This document shows positions 9,891 to 18,176 of a DNA stretch of 64,000 nucleotides, one piece after another. The DNA comes from Hydrogenophaga sp. BPS33. GTDB lineage: Bacteria > Pseudomonadota > Gammaproteobacteria > Burkholderiales > Burkholderiaceae_C. A program made the translations under genes and the position numbers. The stretch spans positions 124,001 through 188,000 of the forward strand of contig NZ_CP044550.1 in assembly GCF_009859475.1 (NCBI RefSeq), written 5' to 3'. The notes under the pieces were generated by a model. It searched no databases. It had not been told where the DNA came from and saw only the letters and a program-made list of their open reading frames with translations. The first letter of the stretch is position 1, and each line of letters opens with the position of its first letter.

Positions 9891-10722
9891 ATGCCATCAG
9901 CCGAGACCATCTATGACATTGCGCTCCCCCACCTCCCCCAAGAACGCCTGTGAAGAGCTCCTTATGGAGGAGAAGCGGTACAACGCCGAGCGCCACATCC
10001 TGCCCAGCGAAAGCGCGGTAGCGGATCGGCTTCTCGCAAGAGGCCTTGAAATGACTCCGGTCTATGAGGAGCTGCATAGCAAGCTGCATCAGCATCCGCA
10101 CGCCCTCAAGACATTTCTGGGACTGGTTCTGACTGCAGCGGCACTTTGGAATCCCGAGAAGATCACGGAGGCGCGCAATGCGCGGAGCGAACTTACCAAG
10201 GTGAACCACCAGATTGCCAGGCAAGCGGCCGAATTGGCTGAACTGCTTCAGCAGCGCTCGGATCTCGGCAACACGTCCGGCTTCCGGACGGATACGCATT
10301 ACCACGTCTGCGGTGTGATCCAGGCGTCCTCCCAGCAGAACTACGGATTCAAACACTATGTGCAGGAGCATCTCGAAAATCTGCAAGGACAGTTCGATCT
10401 CAAGTACTGGCCGACATTGAGCGACTTCGCCCGTGAACTGGCTCGCGATGCCGCGACGGCGGTTGCACAGGTCTCCGATCCTTTGACGGCGGCAGCAACG
10501 GCCGCCTCGCGGGCTTCTCTGGCAGATTTCTTCAAGGCCCTCTTCGCAAGCATCGAAGAGAACAGCGCACAGAATTTCGGCCACCTACCCCATGGGCTGC
10601 AGATCAGCGACAGCACGTTCGCCATCCTGGTGAACTGCGCGCTGGATCTGGACGCGGATAGCATGGTGGACGGCCCCTACGTGAAGCGTCTGCGTCAACG
10701 CGAGCGCGAAGGTTCCAAGTAG
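9891..10722 (+). pseudogene. Hypothetical gene with single-base frameshift near its start
   Basis: An ATG at 9891 starts MPSAETIYDIALPHLPQERL and stops at 9951. The neighbouring frame then continues EELLMEEKRYNAERHILPSESAV to 10722. Deleting one T (CTGTGAA to CTGGAA) fuses the two into a 276-residue protein with a smooth join, so a one-base insertion is the simplest reading. If the frame is real as it stands, translation could begin at the ATG at 9964. No domain is recognised; the middle is helical (RNARSELTKVNHQIARQAAELAEL) and the C-terminal half is hydrophobic-amphipathic. It lies 24 bp before the CoiA-like gene and is probably in its operon. Confidence 0.55.
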
Positions 10723-10746
10723 TGCTTCAGCAAGGAAAGGGCGGCA

Positions 10747-12738
10747 ATGGCACACGACGCGAGCATCTGGCGGGTGGACACCGAAACCGCACCGGCGCGT
10801 CCCACGCCCCACGCCGACACCGTTCCGCTGACATGGGCGCGCGACTCGCGCACCTGCGAACCGCGCTACATCCACGACGCTGAGGTCATCGACGGAAGCG
10901 CTGAATGCCAATGCCCGGCCTGCGACCTGTCGCTGACGCCGGTGTTGGCAGGGCAACCCCTGCGGAGAAACCCCACAGCGCACTTCCGCCATCCCAAGGG
11001 CGTTCAGAAAGATGACTGCACCCTCGTTGCCGCGCGGCTGGCCGCGATCCGGCATCTGCAGGAACGGGGCTTCATCGATCTGCCCAGGCGCCGGATGTCG
11101 GCCAACGCCATCGGCTTCAGTGGCCAGGGGTATGAAGGCTGGGCGGAGAAACCCGGAGAGCGCGTCTCCATCACCCGCGCGGTGCTCCACGACTATGCGA
11201 CTGCGCTGTTGACGCTGGATGATGGCCGCGAATTCCTGGTCGACCTAACGGGGCAGCGCGATGCCGGCAGCGATGGTCAACGGCGGGCCATCGTCACGCT
11301 GTTCCTCTCCGATCCCGCCATTGCGATGATGTCGCCGGACGAGATCCGAGGACGCCTGCGCCTACTTCCCGATATCCGCTGGTGCGCGCACTGGGACGAC
11401 CAGGCTTTGCGAGCGGCTGCGAGCGCGCAGGCCCAGCAGGCCGCGCGCGAGGCCATGGATGCCTGGGAAGCTGCAGACGAGACACAATTCCATCAGCACC
11501 TGCCCCCGGACCTGGAGCCATCTGTTGCCCAGCAATGGCGCCGCGAGACGCTGTTGCACAGTGAAGTCAAGGCGATCCTGGAACAGGCCTCCCAAATTGC
11601 AACGCCCAGCCTAGAGGTCAAAGTGATCCGCTACGCCCCGGACGAGTTCAGCGGCGAATGGGAGGACAACACGCTTCGAGCTGAGTGGTGGACAGCATCC
11701 ACGACGCTGCCGCTGCAAAAGACTCAGTTGGAACGGCACCAGGGCAGCATCGTCCCCGATGTCATCTGCACCCTGCGCGAGCCCCGGCCATTCATCTTTG
11801 GGGGCACGGAAATCTGGCTCGACGAGGGCTTCGAAGAGTTGATAGAGGACACCCACAGCAGCCAGCGCTGGCCCCAGACCTTGCTGATCGAGGTCACCGT
11901 GACCCACGGCATCGATCAGGAGAAGCTGCGCCGCATCCAGGCACTCAATATGCCGACGCTGGAAATCGACATCGGCTCGCTCGGTGGCCGGGTGACCCGG
12001 GAAGGACTGCGCCACCTCGTGGTGAACGAAACCATCGGCAAGCGCTGGGTGCATCACCCTGCCTTGCAGTGGCGCCACCAGATCCTCGAAACAACACTGG
12101 ACCAGCATCCAGTCACGCAAAGGTTTCAGGAGCGCCTGGCCGATATGAGGCGCCCCCGTTTGCTCGCGACACCGGCGTCGGAGTGGGCCAGTATCTATCT
12201 GGCCGCCGCCACGGAGTTCCTCGACACAAACACCCGCATCAACAAAGCCCGGCGTGCACATCGGGGGCCGGGCCCAGAACCCGAGCCATTGGGGGAAGAC
12301 AGCGAATCCTGGCTGCGGATCATGGAGGCCGCAGAAGCCCTGGCTGCGCATGGCTGTCCGGGAGGTGCCGACCACGAGATGGTGGGTGGCGCCGGTATCG
12401 TTTCGCGGCTGCTGTCGATCCAGCACAATCGGGGCATCGGCTATGCGTTCAGTACAGGTTACCAAGTGCTCAACGCCATCATGCAGAGCACGCCCGGCTA
12501 CCAGCACTGGCACACGCTGTATCTCATTGCCGTCAAGGCCTACGGTCTGGACGCTCGGCTCTCCCCAAGGCAAGTCGAGCGCTATTCCTCCTGGCGACAA
12601 GGCGTCATCGAAAAGGTGAACGCAGGCGATGAGACGCACCTACGGCCCGAGCGCTATGACGCGTTGCTAGATGTACTTTTCCCCGAGATGGCATCACGCC
12701 TTGCCAACGGCTATGGCCGAAACCCGCATGCCGAGTAG
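10747..12738 (+). CDS. CoiA-like nuclease
   Basis: 663 residues. The N-terminal part has a zinc-ribbon-like CQCPACDLSLTPVLAG...HFRHP...C pattern as in competence protein CoiA, followed by an AARLAAIRHL helix. In the middle, HSEVKAIL, then IVPDVICTL and TLLIEVTVTHGIDQEKL fit a PD-(D/E)XK nuclease core (E, PD and ExT with the basic residue displaced). The C-terminal 250 residues are unassigned. An AAGGAA site precedes ATG 10747. CoiA-type proteins are common on integrative elements of this bacterial group; a role in DNA processing or host takeover is inferred only. Confidence 0.6.
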   Translation: MAHDASIWRVDTETAPARPTPHADTVPLTWARDSRTCEPRYIHDAEVIDGSAECQCPACDLSLTPVLAGQPLRRNPTAHFRHPKGVQKDDCTLVAARLAAIRHLQERGFIDLPRRRMSANAIGFSGQGYEGWAEKPGERVSITRAVLHDYATALLTLDDGREFLVDLTGQRDAGSDGQRRAIVTLFLSDPAIAMMSPDEIRGRLRLLPDIRWCAHWDDQALRAAASAQAQQAAREAMDAWEAADETQFHQHLPPDLEPSVAQQWRRETLLHSEVKAILEQASQIATPSLEVKVIRYAPDEFSGEWEDNTLRAEWWTASTTLPLQKTQLERHQGSIVPDVICTLREPRPFIFGGTEIWLDEGFEELIEDTHSSQRWPQTLLIEVTVTHGIDQEKLRRIQALNMPTLEIDIGSLGGRVTREGLRHLVVNETIGKRWVHHPALQWRHQILETTLDQHPVTQRFQERLADMRRPRLLATPASEWASIYLAAATEFLDTNTRINKARRAHRGPGPEPEPLGEDSESWLRIMEAAEALAAHGCPGGADHEMVGGAGIVSRLLSIQHNRGIGYAFSTGYQVLNAIMQSTPGYQHWHTLYLIAVKAYGLDARLSPRQVERYSSWRQGVIEKVNAGDETHLRPERYDALLDVLFPEMASRLANGYGRNPHAE

Positions 12739-12780
12739 CTGCTCGAAGGCGGTGCGTCTCCCGGCACAATGGCTTCCAAG

Positions 12781-13008
12781 ATGGACATACGAGAACTACA
12801 GGACGAGGAACTGATGGCCCAGGCCCGCGAATGGAGGCAGCGCGCCCTGCGTGGAGAAAAGGATGCGCGCGGCATCGCGCACGAACTCGAACGCGAAGTG
12901 CGCCGCCGCCGGGGCACGCCGCAGAAGGACGTGCCCCGGCCATTGCCGACGATGCGCACATTGGCCGAGCTGCCAGAGCGGCAGCATCGAAGCTGGAAGC
13001 CTTGGTGA
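12781..13008 (+). CDS. Small charged hypothetical protein
   Basis: 75 residues starting MDIRELQDEELMAQAREWRQRAL, predicted as a helical charged protein with many Arg and Glu residues. The frame is open from 12769, and the ATG at 12781 gives the cleaner start. It follows the CoiA-like gene by 42 bp on the same strand. No family is recognised. Confidence 0.5.
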   Translation: MDIRELQDEELMAQAREWRQRALRGEKDARGIAHELEREVRRRRGTPQKDVPRPLPTMRTLAELPERQHRSWKPW

Positions 13009-13316
13009 TCAACGCCCGTGGGCGCTAGGCTGCATCGGCGACGAGGCGGCGACCAAGCCGGTGACCAAGATCCAGCCGGCCTTTTCTCAACAAGCGTTGC
13101 GCACCCCGTCAAGCCATTCAAACAAACGCTTTCTGACGCCCGCACCGATCCGCGATCGAATTCGCTACGACGAGTTTCCTGCGCGTGGTGACGGTTTGGC
13201 GGACCTCTTGCGCGGCGACGGATCTCGCACACCTGTCGTGTCGATCAGAGACGTCAAGCGCTCCAGAGACGCGCGCAGCCCGGCGACCTCGGCTGCAGCG
13301 GCGCTGACTTCCGCGC
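13009..13316. other. Intergenic, convergent gene ends
   Basis: About 300 bp between the small plus-strand gene and the 3' end of kfrA. I find no supported gene; a long overlapping plus-strand frame is the shadow of the coiled-coil gene. Confidence 0.4.
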
Positions 13317-14153
13317 TCATTTCCGCATTTTTTCCGCGCTCTTGGCGTCATCCATGGCGCGCAGCGCTTCCAGCCGCTCTCGCGTTACCAGTTCGGCCTG
13401 CGCCAAGGTCAGGCGGGTCTGCAAACTCTCTTCGCGCTGACGTGCCGCCTCCAGCTTTTGTCGCGCCTCTCTTTGCACGATCGCCTCTGCCTCCCGCGCC
13501 GCATCGGCGGCTTTCTGAAGCGCTTCCACCTGCCGCTCGACCTGGCGCTCTGCCTTGGTGCGGGCGGTGCGCTCGCGCTCGAGCTCGAGCTCCAGGGCCA
13601 CGCGTCGGTCCGCGGCATCGGCGCGCTGACGTTCTTCGAGCAACCGATCTTTCTCCACCGCCAGGGCCGCGGGGATTTCAACAAGCCGCGCGCGTTCGGC
13701 CGCGAGCTCTTCATGAACCTGGCGAAGCAACGCGCCCTGCTCGGTCAGCTCGGCTTTTAGACGGGTCGCCTCGGCAGTCGCTTCCAATGTTGCCGCGTCC
13801 GCGATCTGAGCACGCGCCTGCTCGGATTCCATGCTGGCCACAGCATCCGCCAGGCCTTGTTTCAGGCGCTCGTCAAAATCCTCCCGCGTCTGCGCCAGCG
13901 CCGTCTCCCAGAAGTGCTGCGCGGCCTGCAGCACCGGGTCGAGCACGCCGACGGGCGCCGCAAAAGCCCCCGGATCCTGGATGCGACGCGCCAGGTGCTT
14001 GAACCACTGTTCTAACAGCGGCCCCGCGGTGTTGGGCGAGCCAGTGCCCGCGTGCTGGCGCACGCGCTCGATGGCGGGTTTTTCGCCAACGAGCAGCACG
14101 GCGTCGGCCGCGACCCAGACGTCTTCGCTGACGCTCGAATTTTTGCTTAGCAT
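13317..14153 (-). CDS. kfrA: KfrA-like DNA-binding coiled-coil protein
   Basis: 278 residues. The N-terminal about 110 residues match the KfrA_N DNA-binding domain (VWVAADAVLLVGEKPAIERVRQHAGTG...), followed by a long Ala/Glu/Arg-rich coiled coil to the C-terminus (ELELERERTARTKAERQVERQVEAL). KfrA is known from IncP and related plasmids as a coiled-coil autoregulator that supports stable maintenance. ATG 14153 starts MLSKNSSVSEDVW; longer in-frame extension upstream lacks domain homology. A weak CTACT-N10-AGTAG inverted repeat at 14158-14177 just upstream of the start could be an autoregulatory site. Confidence 0.75.
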   Translation of the reverse strand: MLSKNSSVSEDVWVAADAVLLVGEKPAIERVRQHAGTGSPNTAGPLLEQWFKHLARRIQDPGAFAAPVGVLDPVLQAAQHFWETALAQTREDFDERLKQGLADAVASMESEQARAQIADAATLEATAEATRLKAELTEQGALLRQVHEELAAERARLVEIPAALAVEKDRLLEERQRADAADRRVALELELERERTARTKAERQVERQVEALQKAADAAREAEAIVQREARQKLEAARQREESLQTRLTLAQAELVTRERLEALRAMDDAKSAEKMRK

Positions 14154-14189
14154 GGCCCTACTCCAGTGCTTAAGTAGCCCACGATAAGA

Positions 14190-14522
14190 ATGGTTTATGG
14201 AGGGCATTGTGCGGCGTGTCCTCGACCCTGGGCTGTCTCGCACCCTTTGCCGGCGCTGGTCAATCAGCTTCAACAGCGGCACATCCTGGTGCTGGGCGTA
14301 GGCACTCAGAACTGCATGACCTTCGAAGCGGTCGATCGCGACGGCAAAGCGGCCTGCCACTCGGTGTTTTTCGAGGTCCGCAAGGACTCAGCCCGAAAGA
14401 ATCGCATTCTGCTGCGAGTGCAGAGCGCCTACCTGCAAGATCAGCTCACCCTGCGCCAGCGCGGCGCACGCAAGGCGAATCTGACTGTGTTGCGAACCAT
14501 TTCTCACTCCGATGCCCGGTAG
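14190..14522 (+). pseudogene. Possible gene remnant
   Basis: A 110-codon frame whose middle (LVNQLQQRHILVLGVGTQ...FFEVRKDSARKNRILLRVQSAYL) has protein-like composition and resembles conserved hypothetical proteins of integrative elements as I recall them. The first 20 codons and the end are poor, and no ribosome-binding site is visible. It is likely an internal fragment. Function unknown. Confidence 0.3.
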
Positions 14523-14863
14523 TGGCCGATGGCCGTCACGCGTGCCGACGTGACCCGTGTCGGTGGGAAGTCGACAGCAATGTCGACTTCCCACCACGGA
14601 AGCGGGACGTCTATCAAACGGGTATTGCCGACCTGGATGAACACCTGAGACGCAAGCACGGCCTAGATTGAGCAGACGCAAAGAAATCCTCGCTGGCCTA
14701 AAGAGCGTACGGCCACAGTGGGTAGCGGGAGTGGAAAAAGCCTGATCCGCCTAGACGTGTCGTGAGAGGCACGGCATTTTTGGGCCGAAGGCGGACTATG
14801 AAATGGACGGTCAGGCGGACCAGGTTTTTCCCATACCCGTCGGAGCCGGCTCTTGCTGGCCGC
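14523..14863. other. Intergenic
   Basis: About 340 bp before the convergent 3' end of the antitoxin gene. No supported gene or clear repeat was found. Confidence 0.35.
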
Positions 14864-15187
14864 TCAGGCAAACGCTTCCAAGCCCTTGCGCTTCAGCAAT
14901 CCGAGCACACGGCGAGCAGGGCCACCAGGGCGTTTGTCGCCAGCTTCCCATTGCGCGACTGAAGAAGTGGTTGTATTCACGAAGGCTGCGAGAACACCTT
15001 GGCTGATCTTCAACTCGGAGCGAAGCTTGACAATGTCCTTCGCCTCAAATACTTCGTCGTCCAGGCACAGCGCGTTGTATTCGCGCAAGGTCTTCAAATC
15101 CATGAAGCCTGCCTTGTGCAGATCCGTGGCGGTTTCGTGCAGTGCAGCCAGCAACGGGCTGGCCGCCTTCTTTGCTTTAGCAGTCAT
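14864..15187 (-). CDS. HTH antitoxin of RelE-type toxin-antitoxin pair
   Basis: 107 residues. The C-terminal half is an XRE/HigA-type helix-turn-helix: LRSELKISQGVLAAFVNTTTSSVAQWEAGDKRP. In such pairs the antitoxin neutralises the toxin and represses the operon. Its ATG overlaps the end of the toxin gene by 11 nt, giving the toxin-first order of higBA-like loci. HigA- or NadS-like; no exact subfamily can be fixed. Confidence 0.75.
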   Translation of the reverse strand: MTAKAKKAASPLLAALHETATDLHKAGFMDLKTLREYNALCLDDEVFEAKDIVKLRSELKISQGVLAAFVNTTTSSVAQWEAGDKRPGGPARRVLGLLKRKGLEAFA

Positions 15188-15560
15188 TGCAAATCTCCAA
15201 TAGATTCTTACCAGTCACAAGGGCATCCAGGCCAGCGTCGAAATACGCGAACAGGTCGGTCGCCATCTTTTGCAGTGCCGCTCTTTCGCGGTCTGTTATG
15301 TTGGCCCGGTCATTCTTCTCGAAGCCATACACAAAAAACCAGTGCGACTTCTTGCGGTGCGCAACGATCGTGCGCGTACTGCCACTCTTGCCCTTACCAG
15401 GCAAAGCAACTCGCTTTTTCAAGACACCTCCACCCAGATCGGCATCAATCAATCCTTGCTCCATCTCTTTGACCGCTTCACATAGTGTGGTGTCCGTCAA
15501 CCCTGCCTTTGACGCGAACTTGGCAAAGTGCTTGGTCTTGAAAACGCGCTTCTTGCTCAT
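15177..15560 (-). CDS. RelE/ParE-family toxin
   Basis: 127 residues, basic, with the pattern FKTKHFAKFASKAGLTD...GVLKKRVALPGKGKSGSTRTIVAHRKKSHWFFVYGFEKNDRANI found in RelE/HigB-like toxins of the phage-derived Gp49/COG4737 type. Known members inhibit translation by cleaving mRNA. It is the first gene of the minus-strand operon with the antitoxin. A palindrome lies just upstream of the ATG (15566-15589), a typical place for autoregulation. Confidence 0.75.
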   Translation of the reverse strand: MSKKRVFKTKHFAKFASKAGLTDTTLCEAVKEMEQGLIDADLGGGVLKKRVALPGKGKSGSTRTIVAHRKKSHWFFVYGFEKNDRANITDRERAALQKMATDLFAYFDAGLDALVTGKNLLEICNDC

Positions 15561-15869
15561 GATGGACTATATCACTAAGTTATATAGTGCGTGTGCTTGA
15601 ACTGGCCCAATGGGTCACGCACACCAGCGGCACAGCAGTTCTACAGCCTGGCGGCTTGAGCACGCGGCCATTGGCCGCGATCGGCGCCTCTCCCTGGCGC
15701 TATTGCGACGGAACCATATGCGGCCAGCGGCTCTCCGGTCAACCGCCTCTGCGCACTGTGGTCTCGAATGTTCGGCGGCATTGAGCTTCGTTGCTCATCC
15801 GCAGTCCGTCACGTTCCTCCCCTCACTTTTTTTGCTAGGGTGCGGCACGGCGTTGTCTGTGCGAACGCG
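15561..15869. other. Intergenic upstream of toxin-antitoxin operon
   Basis: Apart from the operator next to the toxin gene this 309-bp stretch shows no supported gene. Confidence 0.35.
15566..15589 (-). promoter_or_regulatory. Palindromic operator of toxin-antitoxin operon
   Basis: ACTATAT at 15566-15572 and ATATAGT at 15582-15588 form an inverted repeat separated by 9 bp; CACTA (15573-15577) and TAGTG (15585-15589) overlap it. It lies 5-29 bp upstream of the toxin ATG and is AT-rich enough to include a -10 element, so it is a good candidate operator for the HTH antitoxin. Confidence 0.5.
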
Positions 15870-16046
15870 TCATTCATGGCCACGGAGAGCTTCGAGCGCT
15901 TCGTTTAGCGTCTCGGCCGCCTCCACATGCAGAGCCATTGCGTTCGCATCGAGCTCAATCCCGCAGGGCATGCGACCCGACTCAGCGCAATCTCTGAGGA
16001 CATTGATCGCCAGGCGCAATGCGTCGGCGGTGGTCATCGTAGCCAT
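15870..16046 (-). CDS. Small hypothetical protein, 58 residues
   Basis: Reads MATMTTADALRLAINVLRD, then MPCGIELDANAMALHVEAAETLNEALEAL and ends RGHE. Composition and absence of stops suggest a real small helical protein. A still shorter frame (24 codons, 16061-16135, ending LSADEMTALLQLKD) lies 14 bp upstream on the same strand and could be its operon mate or a remnant. Function unknown. Confidence 0.45.
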   Translation of the reverse strand: MATMTTADALRLAINVLRDCAESGRMPCGIELDANAMALHVEAAETLNEALEALRGHE

Positions 16047-16388
16047 GGGCAGTGGACCTTTCAGTCTTTGAGTTGCAACAACGCCGTCATTTCATCGGCG
16101 GAAAGTTGACGTGTTCGTTTGAGTTCGACGAGCATATCTTGAACAGGTTCTGGACAAGCCTCGTCGCCACCCTACTCGCATTGCCGTCCGGGCCCATTGG
16201 TCCATGAGCGCCGAATACAGCCCACCCTATGCTTGCGCGCGAGCTCGCAAATGAACCGCTCTATGCGCGACGGGAACCTCATTCCTTCCGCAAGGCAAGT
16301 ACCGCTTGGTCGCACGTTCTTCTGCCATCGATAAAATCTCACCACTCGCCATCGATCTGAACGCGCACCAAAGCCGACGCCTATCTCT
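16047..16388. other. Intergenic with a possible tiny ORF
   Basis: Contains the 24-codon minus-strand frame at 16061-16135 noted for the neighbouring small gene. Otherwise no supported gene. Confidence 0.3.
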
Positions 16389-17339
16389 ATGAGCCACTCG
16401 AAACTTGCCGGTGCCGCCATTGAAAGCGCGGCTCGGGCACTGCTGGAGCGCCACCGGTGTCCAACGCCTTTTCATGTTGTACGAACTCACTTCATGGGAA
16501 ACATCGCCAGTCCGCGCTTGAACGCCTCCCCGTTGGGCGCGCTAGCGCGAATCTGGGGTGGAGAGCTGCCCACGTTCGACTCGGAGCGAGACCTGCAGGA
16601 AGTTGTCAGCACGCTCGTGCAGGGTCTGTGGAATCGGCTCGCCGATCACCAGAGCTCACGCGACCCGTTCTACCTGACTCGCTTCGAGGTGCTGCCAACG
16701 CGGCAGGCCTTGCACCACCTGGCCGTGATCCGTGCGCAGGAACTCCAGGGCTTTATCGACGGTCTGTTCGGATCTGAAGAAGAGATGCGGCTTCCCCAGA
16801 AAGCGCACGATGCCGTCCAGGCGTTGTCTGAGGTGTACTCGATGTTCAGCGGCCCCCCCGACCTTCTTGAGAACGAATCGAAACCGGCAACGCAGCACGA
16901 ACTTAAGGACCTGCTGCGCAATTTTCAGAAGCTGACTATCACCGCAGACGAATTGATCAACAAGGCCGCGCAATCATGCAAGCGAGCACGCGGCCTGCGA
17001 CTGGATGCCATGTGCGCCAAGCCCTTCCGAAGAGGCCTACGATTCGGACAAGCCGAGGTCGCGTCTCAGATGCCTGAGCACGACGATGGCTACGAACCAG
17101 AGTCGATCGAATCTGCATTGAGCCAGCAGGTCACTCGTCATGGGGTGTCTGTCAGCATTCAGATCTATGGTGACGGAAACGGGAAGTGGATTCTCGAAGT
17201 CGTCGATGCCGAGAACACGTCACACGTTTGGGATGATCCGTTCGAGTCCGATGGCGATGCCCTTGCAGAAGCCATGCGCGCGCTCGAAGAGGAAACTCTG
17301 GAATTCTGGGGGGCTGCAGCAGAGCGACCGATGAATTGA
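16389..17339 (+). CDS. Hypothetical protein, possibly UPF0149/YecA-related
   Basis: 316 residues. The stretch HFMGNIASPRLNASPLGALARIWGGELPTFDSERDLQEVVSTLVQGLWNRL resembles the UPF0149 (YgfB/YecA) core, where a region before a tryptophan-glycine and PxF(D/A)S motif is conserved. The C-terminal 60 residues form a small acidic alpha-beta unit (VSVSIQIYGDGNGKWILEVVD) followed by a helix. No SEC-C tail is present. The ATG at 16389 is the only convincing start. Role unknown; it stands alone between toxin-antitoxin loci. Confidence 0.5.
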   Translation: MSHSKLAGAAIESAARALLERHRCPTPFHVVRTHFMGNIASPRLNASPLGALARIWGGELPTFDSERDLQEVVSTLVQGLWNRLADHQSSRDPFYLTRFEVLPTRQALHHLAVIRAQELQGFIDGLFGSEEEMRLPQKAHDAVQALSEVYSMFSGPPDLLENESKPATQHELKDLLRNFQKLTITADELINKAAQSCKRARGLRLDAMCAKPFRRGLRFGQAEVASQMPEHDDGYEPESIESALSQQVTRHGVSVSIQIYGDGNGKWILEVVDAENTSHVWDDPFESDGDALAEAMRALEEETLEFWGAAAERPMN

Positions 17340-17543
17340 GGCACGGCAGACGTGCTACACAGGACTTGGTGGACCAGGACGGCTTTGACGGCGCCTACAA
17401 CTCGGTCAACCGTTTCATGGCGCGGCTCCGTCATGAAGAGCCCGAACAGGCCATCGCCTGTCCAGCCGCAACTACGCATCTGATTCTTACGTTTCGTCAA
17501 ACCTGGCTCCTTGAGACCGGCCGTCCAAGTTGAAGGCAAAATG

Positions 17544-17569
17544 TCAGAAACTCTGATAAAATTCTGATA
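17544..17569 (+). promoter_or_regulatory. Repeat cluster upstream of abiE-type operon
   Basis: TCAGA (17544-17548) and TCTGA (17552-17556) form an inverted repeat with 3-bp spacing, and TCTGATA occurs twice in direct repeat (17552-17558 and 17563-17569). The cluster ends 10 bp before the antitoxin ATG. AbiEi-type antitoxins are known to bind inverted repeats in their own promoter, so this is the likely operator. Confidence 0.55.
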
Positions 17570-17579
17570 CGAGGCCGCT

Positions 17580-18176
17580 ATGAGCACCCTTCCCGCTTCC
17601 ATCCTGTCGCACGCCAAGGCCCTTCCCGAGGGAGGAGTGCTTTCGCCCAAGGAATTCCTGCATTTGGGGAGTCGCGCCGCCATCGATCAGGCGCTTTCTC
17701 GGTTTACCCGAGAAGGCAAGCTGCTGCGCGTGGCGCGGGGCACCTATGTCATGCCGGTCTCAAGCCGCTTCGGAACCAGGGCACCCGCTCCCGAAAAGGT
17801 GGTGCACGCTCTAGCCGCGCAGAACGGCGAAGTGGTAACGCCCCATGGCGCCAATGCTGCGAATGCGCTGGGCCTGACCCAGCAAGTACCCATCCGCGAG
17901 GTCTACCTGACCTCGGGGCGCACCCGAAAGCTCAAGCTGGGGCGCTCCGAAGTCACGGTCAAACATGCTCCACGATGGATGCTCGCCCTGGGTTCTGGCC
18001 AAGCCGGCGCGGCGGTGCGGGCGTTGGCATGGATGGGGCCCAGCCACGTGCACGAGTCCCTGGCTGCGCTGCGACGCACCCTTTCTCCTTCCGAGTGGCG
18101 GACGTTGACCTCCGCACGCGCGGCCCTGCCCTCCTGGATGGCACGCGCCATCGGCGAGGAAGCGCTTCGTGGCTGA
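17580..18176 (+). CDS. abiEi: AbiEi-type antitoxin (DUF6088)
   Basis: 198 residues. N-terminal winged-helix region (GGVLSPKEFLHLGSRAAIDQALSRFTREGKLLRVARGTYVMPV) followed by the AbiEi C-terminal domain (EKVVHALAAQNGEVVTPHGANAANALGLTQQVPIREVYLTSG). The family represses the operon and counters the AbiEii toxin without direct binding (type IV toxin-antitoxin). The stop overlaps the toxin GTG start by 8 nt, showing translational coupling. Confidence 0.8.
   Translation: MSTLPASILSHAKALPEGGVLSPKEFLHLGSRAAIDQALSRFTREGKLLRVARGTYVMPVSSRFGTRAPAPEKVVHALAAQNGEVVTPHGANAANALGLTQQVPIREVYLTSGRTRKLKLGRSEVTVKHAPRWMLALGSGQAGAAVRALAWMGPSHVHESLAALRRTLSPSEWRTLTSARAALPSWMARAIGEEALRG

Noticed and set aside
11611..12639. 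Minus-strand open frame of 342 codons
   Set aside because: Antisense to the CoiA-like gene, whose zinc-ribbon and nuclease motifs are clear.
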